Virus record (IMG/VR): IMGVR_UViG_3300028654_000001
Span: 186,001 to 250,000 of that record
Length of the DNA: 64,000 nt
Source of the DNA: a virus
Direction: 5' to 3' (one strand)
A program made the translations under genes and the position numbers. Positions 56,776 to 63,557 of the stretch are shown piece by piece. The notes beneath the pieces are model-generated. The model saw only the letters and a program-made list of their open reading frames with translations, searched no databases and had not been told where the DNA came from. The first letter of the stretch is position 1. Each line of letters starts with the position of its first letter.

Positions 56776-57744
56776 TTACAGTCTTTGGATCTTCGGGGGT
56801 TTTCCTGGGTCCACTCCCTTGGCCTTGGCCAAGTCCACCAATGAGGATGCTATCTTGTTCGAGACCAATTGAGAGGTTCCGGTAGCCTCGAGAGCTGCCT
56901 TGGCCCCATCAACGGTTACGACCTTCTCACAGACACCCATCGTGGTTGCAATGAGCTCACAGATGTCCTCCTCATCTTGAAGGAGCAGGACATTCTCTGG
57001 CCCAAGTAACTTCTTCCAAGCATCCTGGATCTTGGTATCACGACCATGGTTGGTGTGCTGGGGTATGATGTAGAAGACGTTGTACCGTTGCTGACACTCC
57101 TTGATGATGTCAGCAGTTGGTATCTCAGCTACTTCCATTGTCTCTCCGAAGAGAGTTTTGACCGACTCACGTCTTACCGCCGGATGCGCGTACTCATCAC
57201 CAATGATGAATAAGTAGCCCTTTTTCTGTCGTTTCTCCCAACAGTCGATCTTGGTATGTCGAGCGAAGAAGTAGATGGCATTCTGGTAGGACTCACCGTT
57301 GTTACCCCCACCGTTACCCTCGAGCCAGAAGGACTCGAGGTCTTCATCCATCCGGTTGTCACTCTCGAATTGACCAAACTGAGCTGAGCCTCGGTCTGAG
57401 AACTCATCCCCGACAGCCCCAAACAAGATCTGAGTATCTGGAATACCAACTTTGCCAATTAGGCCGTGTAGCTTAGGGAGTTTCCCGTGAGCTACACGAG
57501 GTACCGACTCCATTGACCCAGTGACATCCAGGATAATCCCAACTGCAATTGAGTTTGGGTGCTCCAATGAGTCACAAGACTCGCGTATTGCCACCCCAAG
57601 TGGATTCAGACGTGGGTGAACATTCTGCTGGTCCCGTGGTTTTGACGCCTGTGCAGCGTGGTGTGCAAAGGTTGGCTGACCAGTCTGTTGACGAGTCGTG
57701 CTCCTTTGTTGATAGAAATCATGACTCCAACTTCCGCCTCCCAT
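56776..57744 (-). CDS. von Willebrand factor A-like protein
   Basis: 322 residues. GIILDVTGSMES (D73-x-T75-x-S77) is a MIDAS-like metal site (DxTxS form of DxSxS), and LFIIGDEYAHPA supplies a later acidic residue. The N-terminus MGGGSWSHDFYQQRS closely matches MGGGFWTDDFYTLMS of the small tagged protein at 57801. vWA proteins usually pair with MoxR-type AAA ATPases; two AAA proteins are in the window. Target unknown. Confidence 0.78.
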   Translation of the reverse strand: MGGGSWSHDFYQQRSTTRQQTGQPTFAHHAAQASKPRDQQNVHPRLNPLGVAIRESCDSLEHPNSIAVGIILDVTGSMESVPRVAHGKLPKLHGLIGKVGIPDTQILFGAVGDEFSDRGSAQFGQFESDNRMDEDLESFWLEGNGGGNNGESYQNAIYFFARHTKIDCWEKRQKKGYLFIIGDEYAHPAVRRESVKTLFGETMEVAEIPTADIIKECQQRYNVFYIIPQHTNHGRDTKIQDAWKKLLGPENVLLLQDEEDICELIATTMGVCEKVVTVDGAKAALEATGTSQLVSNKIASSLVDLAKAKGVDPGKPPKIQRL

Positions 57745-57800
57745 GAGAGACCTCTACTTTCCTTCATGTTTACTGTTAGAACAACTCGTTGTGGTCTGAT

Positions 57801-58046
57801 CTAATCTTCATCGTCTCTAAGAATCCGATCGAACCGAGTACTCCCAAGAAGCGTTGTACTCGGTTTACTAGACACCGATGGCACTTCATCGGTGTCTAGA
57901 ATTCGATCGAATCGAGTTGGTCGAGAAGTACTTTGGGTATCTGGTACTTGACTCCGAATAGGCTCTACACCCGCTTGACTTTTAGGCTCTTGTTTTCTAC
58001 GAGACATAAGAGTGTAGAAGTCATCTGTCCAAAAACCGCCGCCCAT
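57801..58046 (-). CDS. small protein with two TRFDR tags and MGGG N-terminus
   Basis: 81 residues, almost entirely disordered. MGGGFWTDDFYTLMS at the N-terminus (as in the vWA protein), then SRPTRFDRILDTDEV and, ending the protein, GSTRFDRILRDDED. It looks like a bare adaptor linking the MGGG partner to two tag-binding sites. Most informative small gene of the tag family. Confidence 0.75.
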   Translation of the reverse strand: MGGGFWTDDFYTLMSRRKQEPKSQAGVEPIRSQVPDTQSTSRPTRFDRILDTDEVPSVSSKPSTTLLGSTRFDRILRDDED

Positions 58047-58053
58047 AAGCCTC

Positions 58054-59442
58054 TTAGACCCGTGAAAGATTCTTCTCTGAATTCTTTCGAACTTCTGAGA
58101 ACTTCATGTCACGTATGAGCTTGCCGTTTTCGAAGACAACCTGAAGCACGTCTGACTTGGTTGACCCAGCTGGAACCGACTTGAACTCCCCACCTTCCAT
58201 AATGAGGCTCAGTCGCCCCGACTTTGAAACCTTGCCTGGATCAGTAACAGGATCTTTGAACACGGGCACGGTTGCCCCTGTATCAGTTGTGATCTCCGAG
58301 CACTTCAGAGCCCACTTCTGGGTATCGCGATCCAACTGCTGAAGTAAGCCGCCGCCCATACCGAAGGCAATGTTCGAGGTTGAGTACTTGTGAGCCGTTA
58401 TTGTGGCAAGGATCTCACGAAGTGAGTCAATGTTGATGCCGTCACCTTGAATGAGCTTGAAGTAGGGGGGAAGAACCTTGAACCCACGCATGTTCCTGGT
58501 CATCCCAAGCTTGTTCTCAAGTGTCTGTAGGCACCGAAGAACCATTGCGGGTGGATCCCCTGAATCAGGTCGGATCACCAAGCAACCACCAGAATTCTTT
58601 ACCTGATCAAGGAGCTCTCCGCACCACATGTTCTCGATAACATTGAAGATATCGTAACTATCCGACACACAGGCAACGACCTTGTCCTTTTTCAGGAACT
58701 GAGTGATCATGTTGCGGTAGGCGAGGAGCTCTCGTTCACGGCCCCACGAAGTAATGCTCGAATGCTCAGCCGCTGGGATTGAGAATCCGGCCATGGGCTC
58801 ACCATAGAAAGCCCTAGCAAACATGATCCCTTCGAGGGTATCGGTACCCCTGAAGTTCACGAGATGGCTCATACCTCCGATGCCAGCCGATTCATGTGAG
58901 CTGACCCCTCGGGCTCCGAAGTCGTGCAGCTTGAAGTAGATCTCGGCCCAAGGATCGTTGGCTGTCTCCAATAGGTGCTCGAGAATGACTCGCTTGCAGT
59001 AGTAGGACTGGGTGGCCACCGTACTCGGGTACCATGTGCGAACAATCTGAGCTTCTAACCAACTGGCTGCCCAGAAGGTATCAGCGCCGCCGGTGCTCTC
59101 CAATGATAGGACAATGTTCCGGGTTGGAACCTCCAGACCCTCAGGCACCGCCTTGATCCTCACAGGCCAGTACCCACCGTTGGCCACTATTTTCCCAAAA
59201 CCTTCTGCATTGAATGGCTCCCCATGAGCCTCCAGAACCTCCTTGGCTTCGACAACATCCGCGTCCGTGATGGGTGTCGTAAGGTATTCCTTGATCAGGT
59301 ACTGCAGTCCAAAGAAAATTGTAGATCCGAACTTACCACCCCGTGACTCCATGTAATCGTACATCCCAGTGGTGCTCGGTGGGTAAGTCAGCCAATGGGC
59401 TGACTTATAACTGTCTGTATTTAATATTGGATTGAATCTCAT
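58054..59442 (-). CDS. nadV: nicotinamide phosphoribosyltransferase
   Basis: Joins nicotinamide and PRPP to NMN. 462 residues. FKLHDFGARGVSSHES, SIPAAEHSSITSWG, CLVIRPDSGDPP, IQGDGINI and NIAFGMGGGLLQQLDRDTQKWALK are the catalytic and substrate residues of NAMPT. Complete. With the NMNAT at 53139 it forms a two-step NAD salvage path from nicotinamide, a set that some phages use to rebuild NAD under host defence. GAGGAC precedes the ATG. Confidence 0.93.
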   Translation of the reverse strand: MRFNPILNTDSYKSAHWLTYPPSTTGMYDYMESRGGKFGSTIFFGLQYLIKEYLTTPITDADVVEAKEVLEAHGEPFNAEGFGKIVANGGYWPVRIKAVPEGLEVPTRNIVLSLESTGGADTFWAASWLEAQIVRTWYPSTVATQSYYCKRVILEHLLETANDPWAEIYFKLHDFGARGVSSHESAGIGGMSHLVNFRGTDTLEGIMFARAFYGEPMAGFSIPAAEHSSITSWGRERELLAYRNMITQFLKKDKVVACVSDSYDIFNVIENMWCGELLDQVKNSGGCLVIRPDSGDPPAMVLRCLQTLENKLGMTRNMRGFKVLPPYFKLIQGDGINIDSLREILATITAHKYSTSNIAFGMGGGLLQQLDRDTQKWALKCSEITTDTGATVPVFKDPVTDPGKVSKSGRLSLIMEGGEFKSVPAGSTKSDVLQVVFENGKLIRDMKFSEVRKNSEKNLSRV

Positions 59443-59451
59443 CTTGTCCTC

Positions 59452-60183
59452 TCATAACTCGAAGTTAAAACCGCTTTGAACTGCTTTATCGTACTTCTTC
59501 TGGTCAAATCTGTAAAGTTGGGCAGGCCTGCCTAGTTTAGGATGGATTGCACCACCGACCCCAACTAGGATGCCCATGAGGATAATTCGGCGTCTGAAGT
59601 TACCCTTATCAAGCTTCTTCTGAAGGATCGCTTCGTATAACTGTTGCAACTGCCCGAGAGTGAACGTCGTCGGTAGCAGGTTGAAACCTATTGGAGCGTA
59701 TCTGATCTTCCCTTGAAGTCGGTTAAGGGCTAACTCTAGGATCTTCTTGTGATCAAAAGCCAACTTCATTCGACTCAGCTTATTAACTGAAGTCCAGACA
59801 GCCAGGTCTGCATCGTCCCCGCCGACGATATCTTCGTAGTCGGTTTTTCTAACCAAGGCGAAGTAAGCAACTGAGATGACTCTCCCGCGTGGATCACGAA
59901 ATGGATCTCCAAAGGTATAGAGTTGTTCCAGATACTCGAAACGGGCTCCGGTCTCCTCTTCTACCTCGCGTACAACAGCTGCTTCTAAGCTCTCATTACC
60001 CCCAATGTTGACGTAACCCCCTGGAAGTGCCCAGTGATGTTTGAAAGGGTCCCTAGCCCGTCGAATTAGAAGAACCTTGAGTGGGTTGTCCTCGTCACTT
60101 GGATCAAAGCCGAATACAATTCCATCTACGGTAAGGGCTGACATCGGCCAATCGTAAACGAACCTCTTCTTTTCTTTGGTCAC
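59452..60183 (-). CDS. NrtR-like Nudix protein with winged helix
   Basis: 243 residues from GTG 60183. Nudix box GGYVNIGGNESLEAAVVREVEEETG (about 56-80) has the REVEEETG core. The C-terminal region TFTLGQLQQLYEAILQKKLDKGNFRRRII...GRPAQLYRF is the winged helix of NrtR-type regulators. NrtR senses ADP-ribose or NAD and represses NAD salvage genes. Next to NAMPT, this fits a local regulator or a phosphohydrolase of ADP-ribose. Confidence 0.86.
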   Translation of the reverse strand: MTKEKKRFVYDWPMSALTVDGIVFGFDPSDEDNPLKVLLIRRARDPFKHHWALPGGYVNIGGNESLEAAVVREVEEETGARFEYLEQLYTFGDPFRDPRGRVISVAYFALVRKTDYEDIVGGDDADLAVWTSVNKLSRMKLAFDHKKILELALNRLQGKIRYAPIGFNLLPTTFTLGQLQQLYEAILQKKLDKGNFRRRIILMGILVGVGGAIHPKLGRPAQLYRFDQKKYDKAVQSGFNFEL

Positions 60184-60524
60184 TTGTCAATCCCCAGAAA
60201 CTTCTTAGTAATTGATGCAGCCTCAACCATTGGAATCTTTCTGTGTGAAACGGTTCTGTTGAGCTTTGGCCTGAAGTACACGATGCAGGCCATCTCTAGC
60301 AGGTCTAAGTCAGCCTCTGGGTCAACTCTTCGTATGAAGATCTGATCGAATTCCTTTGACTTATGCCTGACTATAGCTGAATGAACGCTAATTGATTGAC
60401 CTATATACATCAACTCCCCTAATAGGAATAGAAAATAAATCACAGAGGTTCTATACACCTCGACTTCTTCAAGGAGTTTTGCCTCAACCTCCTCGGTTAC
60501 TACCTTCCGTATGATCTTGGCCAT
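60180..60524 (-). CDS. GIY-YIG-like nuclease domain protein
   Basis: 114 residues. VIYFLFLLGELMYIGQSISVHSAIVRHKSKEFDQIFIRRV...LEMACIVYFRPKLNR fits the GIY-YIG pattern (Y-F-L...YIG-Q-S...R..H..K.FD......E...I..F.P.LN), with Gly-Tyr spacing altered. Might nick DNA or RNA. Overlaps the Nudix gene by 4 nt. Confidence 0.65.
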   Translation of the reverse strand: MAKIIRKVVTEEVEAKLLEEVEVYRTSVIYFLFLLGELMYIGQSISVHSAIVRHKSKEFDQIFIRRVDPEADLDLLEMACIVYFRPKLNRTVSHRKIPMVEAASITKKFLGIDK

Positions 60525-60640
60525 CCGTGGTCGGATACTTATAGTAGAAGTGACAATAAGTCAAGGTAGAAAAGAATATTTCTGTAACCAGTTGTAATCA
60601 TTACGGTTAACCAAATGACTCTCACATTTTTGACATACTT

Positions 60641-60646
60641 GGTGTA
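60641..60646 (+). promoter_or_regulatory. GGTGTA element
   Basis: Plus strand, 10 nt before the ATG at 60657. Confidence 0.5.
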
Positions 60647-60656
60647 AAGGTGCCAA

Positions 60657-61118
60657 ATGCCAGTGCAAAGGCGAGGGCGTGCGGTTGACTTTGTAAAGGA
60701 AATCCTGAACCACGAGCACAGAGACTGGGTTCGATCCGATGACCCAAGCACTTCCAGTTGGGGCTTCGAGTGTCGGATTTGCAAATCCCGCTACCTAATA
60801 GCCATCGAAGCCTTCCGATACCAAGGGGGCGACCGCTACTCGAATGCTCTCCGAGATTGTGCAATGGATCCGAGAAAGGATCCATTGGAGACAGTTCTTG
60901 GGTTCGATTGTATCGCCTGTCATACGACTGAGGGCGTCAAACTGGAACCTTCAAGAACTCAATATGGTACAACGTATCCTCGAACGAGGTTCGAACGAAT
61001 ACTTGACCCTGAGCCAGAAGATCCTAACATCGACATCCCTCTCTGCCGAAGTTGCGCAGAGGATCATCATTCGTACTGGGATGAAATGTGGCAGATGGTT
61101 CGATATGATCAGATGTGA
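60657..61118 (+). CDS. zinc-binding protein with internal TRFER motif
   Basis: 153 residues. FECRICKSRYL, FDCIACHTTEG and PLCRSCAEDHH form Cys clusters likely to bind zinc. Between the second and third lies YPRTRFERILDPEPEDPNID (about 107-126), an internal tag followed by acidic residues. Function unknown. Confidence 0.7.
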   Translation: MPVQRRGRAVDFVKEILNHEHRDWVRSDDPSTSSWGFECRICKSRYLIAIEAFRYQGGDRYSNALRDCAMDPRKDPLETVLGFDCIACHTTEGVKLEPSRTQYGTTYPRTRFERILDPEPEDPNIDIPLCRSCAEDHHSYWDEMWQMVRYDQM

Positions 61119-61126
61119 GGAAGCAA

Positions 61127-61468
61127 ATGAAAGAAGTTAGGTATTTCACCTGCGAAACTGTCAGTGAGGCTAAGTGGTCCCTAATCGCAGAGGATCACCG
61201 ACCTCGCCTTGATGTCCGCTTCTTCGGACTGAGACGGGACATCGAGGGTCGCCCCGAGGAAGAGGTCTACCAGGTCAAAGACCCAAACTATGCAAAACTT
61301 TACCAGGAGATCAACAACCAAACTCCTGGCAGCTACGTCTTCAGGAAGTTCAAACTTACCCAAGCCGAGTGGTGCTGGATTCGCGGCGTCATCCACAGCC
61401 TGATGTGTGACAACGCTACCTCGGTACCAATCGAGGCTATCTTAGTGGGGGACTCAAAGGCTCTTTAG
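61127..61468 (+). CDS. hypothetical protein
   Basis: 113 residues from ATG 61127, with TGAGGA just upstream; a GTG at 61115 is also in frame. Alpha/beta protein with FKLTQAEWCWIRGVIHSLMCDNA near the end. No family recognised. Convergent with dNMP kinase, overlapping by 15 nt. Confidence 0.65.
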   Translation: MKEVRYFTCETVSEAKWSLIAEDHRPRLDVRFFGLRRDIEGRPEEEVYQVKDPNYAKLYQEINNQTPGSYVFRKFKLTQAEWCWIRGVIHSLMCDNATSVPIEAILVGDSKAL

Positions 61469-62236
61469 TCCTTCAACCATCTTGTCGACCCGAGCCCAAA
61501 GATCGGTGAGGGTCGAGTTGTTGTCCAATACCCAATCGAAGTCATCGTCATGTAGGGAAAGTAAATCATTCTCACTCTTGTGATCTGGGGATACTTTGAT
61601 CTCTTTGACCTTCCGCTTCACACGGACAAGCTTTCCACCAGCTTTGCGAACGGCCTCAGCTTCATTCTGATATCGTAGGTCGGTGAGTACCACGTCTGTA
61701 CGAGGTACTCCAATGAGGACCGGGCCTCCCTTGATCCCAGAGCAATGAAAGTTTGGGTTACTTGAGTGACGGGCTTCAGCAAGTTGGTAGAGTCCCAGCT
61801 TCTGGTCGTACCCAAACTTGCCGGTAGCCAGCCTGTTGGTCATACGGATAGCGTACTCCGCCCAGATAGGCTCGTAGCACTCATTGCGCCCCCACCCGTC
61901 ACCCAAGGTTTGGAGAGCGTGCCTGACCGTCAAGCAAACTTGAGTATGGTCCTCAGCGGAATGAACTAAGGGACTTCCTCCGAAGATAGTTCTGGGGTAC
62001 CTCGGATCTTCCTTGTTCCGATTCTCACTCGGACCCCACAACTGGTCATCAGTGAAATCAAACACATCTTTCAGGATACGCTTAAGGGGATCAGCAAAAG
62101 CAATCGGAACATAGTTGTGGGCTTGAACTAGCTGTCTAGCAGCTTCGTCCTTACCCGCACCGGCGCTACCTCTCTTACGGGAGAGCCCATTGAACCAACC
62201 AGCCTCAGTGGTGAGACCCGAGATAGCTATCAACAT
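61454..62236 (-). CDS. deoxynucleoside monophosphate kinase (T4 gp1-like)
   Basis: 260 residues. Strand 1 ISGL is separated by an unusual ~14-residue insert from the P-loop GSAGAGKDEAA (23-33). IAFADPLKRILKDVFDFTDDQLWGP and TVRHALQTLGDGWGR are characteristic of phage dNMP kinases, and VVLTDLRYQNEAEAVRKAGGKLVRVKR is the later nucleotide-fold part. Supplies dNDPs for phage DNA. Start supported by GGTGTA. Confidence 0.88.
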   Translation of the reverse strand: MLIAISGLTTEAGWFNGLSRKRGSAGAGKDEAARQLVQAHNYVPIAFADPLKRILKDVFDFTDDQLWGPSENRNKEDPRYPRTIFGGSPLVHSAEDHTQVCLTVRHALQTLGDGWGRNECYEPIWAEYAIRMTNRLATGKFGYDQKLGLYQLAEARHSSNPNFHCSGIKGGPVLIGVPRTDVVLTDLRYQNEAEAVRKAGGKLVRVKRKVKEIKVSPDHKSENDLLSLHDDDFDWVLDNNSTLTDLWARVDKMVEGLKSL

Positions 62237-62245
62237 GTACTCGGA

Positions 62246-63493
62246 CTACACCGAGTAAGGGACGAGGCCTTCGTCTGAGTTCAATATAGACCAAAGGATC
62301 ATTCCTAGTGTAGACCAATCTACACTAGTCTTATCTATAGACGAGGAATCATTGACCAAGTCCCTAAGCTTGATTACCTCAACGTAGGTTTTCTCTGTGT
62401 CAACCTCTATACCGAAAGTCTCTCCGGATTGAGCTATTCCCATAAGGTGGTCTCGCTCAGCCTTAGTGATCCTCCCGTAGAACAACGTGCTTGTGTGAGC
62501 TGATAGAGTACCTGCCAGCTGCAAGGTACCCAGCTCCTTGAGTCGAGCTGGGTCTATGGTGAAAGAGGTTTCCTCGTGGAGCTCTTCGAGGGCCACTTTC
62601 TTGGTCTCCCCTTTATCTTCCTTGGCGCTCCCACCTGGTAGCTCAATAATATACCCTGTATTAGTCCTAGCCGGGCTTCTAAACTCTTTTACCAAGAGAA
62701 CCTCAGTATCCCACAGATGCTTGAGACCCTCTTCCTCAGGACGGTAGAGAAGCGCTACAGATGAGACGTCTGAACGTCCGAACACGAACTCATTTTTCTT
62801 GGCCCTTTGTTCGGCTGCAATCCAAACATTGACATGAAGGCACCAGCAAAAGACTTTGTCCATCTGCTGTCCCACCCGGAATGTCCAAAGGACTCGAGCA
62901 CTGTCCAGGCGGTTGCCAGCGGCCGTCTGGGACTTATACCACCTCTGGAAGGTGGTGTCCTTCCAGACGAGCAAGGGTACCTGAGCTTCGCCGCCGACTC
63001 GTAGGGAACCCTCTCCCAGGCTCTTGACGGCATCCTCGAGGGTGGTGTCCAGTGTCGAGTAGTTGGCCACCTTCAACTTGGTAGCCATGTGCTGAATGTA
63101 TTGAACCTTCTGAGCATCAGGTGGGGTACCAAGAATCACCTTCCCTGTGTCTGCCCAGACTCCGAATTCGACATTGGTTGTAAGACCTGGGAGAGTATTC
63201 AGATCTCGAGGAATCCAGAAAACAATCACATCAGCCATATTCAGTGCGGAGGTTTCCCACTCAACCTGGTCGACGTAATCTCCGAACACTTTTCCATCAC
63301 GAGGTTCCGGAACAAATACGTGACCATCGAACCCAAGCTTCTCAAGTAGTTCGAGGGCTTCGGGTCTCCAACTCTTGGTTTCCTTATCCCTAGGTGTAGG
63401 CCCCGCCAAAAACAGACTCTTCACAACCTCTGTGGGAAGATCCTCTTTAGCATAGACCACCTTCATGCCCGACTTCCATGTCTCTGGATTCAT
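62246..63493 (-). CDS. deoxyribosyltransferase-Nudix fusion
   Basis: 415 residues. SLFLAGPTPRDKETKSWRPEAL...VPEPRDG...WETSALNMADVIVFWIPRD...TNVEFGVWADTGKVILGTPP (about 27-135) is a nucleoside 2-deoxyribosyltransferase-like domain. An unassigned middle (about 175-265) is followed by a Nudix domain (about 275-400) with LPGGSAKEDKGETKKVALEELHEETSF, in which the usual Arg of REUxEE is changed. The joined activities suggest processing of a modified nucleotide. Fusion proteins of this type occur in large phages. Confidence 0.82.
   Translation of the reverse strand: MNPETWKSGMKVVYAKEDLPTEVVKSLFLAGPTPRDKETKSWRPEALELLEKLGFDGHVFVPEPRDGKVFGDYVDQVEWETSALNMADVIVFWIPRDLNTLPGLTTNVEFGVWADTGKVILGTPPDAQKVQYIQHMATKLKVANYSTLDTTLEDAVKSLGEGSLRVGGEAQVPLLVWKDTTFQRWYKSQTAAGNRLDSARVLWTFRVGQQMDKVFCWCLHVNVWIAAEQRAKKNEFVFGRSDVSSVALLYRPEEEGLKHLWDTEVLLVKEFRSPARTNTGYIIELPGGSAKEDKGETKKVALEELHEETSFTIDPARLKELGTLQLAGTLSAHTSTLFYGRITKAERDHLMGIAQSGETFGIEVDTEKTYVEVIKLRDLVNDSSSIDKTSVDWSTLGMILWSILNSDEGLVPYSV
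62247..62252 (-). promoter_or_regulatory. GGTGTA element
   Basis: Minus strand, 10 nt before the ATG at 62236; lies within the 3' end of the next upstream gene. Confidence 0.5.
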
Positions 63494-63503
63494 GGTCCAG
63501 AAT

Positions 63504-63509
63504 TACACC
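63504..63509 (-). promoter_or_regulatory. GGTGTA element
   Basis: Minus strand, 10 nt before the ATG at 63493. Confidence 0.5.
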
Positions 63510-63557
63510 GGAAGTTGGGTACCTAGTTTACTAAACCCCTTATCGGAGTGTTCAAGC

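Noticed and set aside
60844-61140. Alternative 98-codon plus ORF overlapping 60657-61118
   Set aside because: It is out of frame with the zinc clusters and tag of the real gene and extends across the next start; no GGTGTA or ribosome site.
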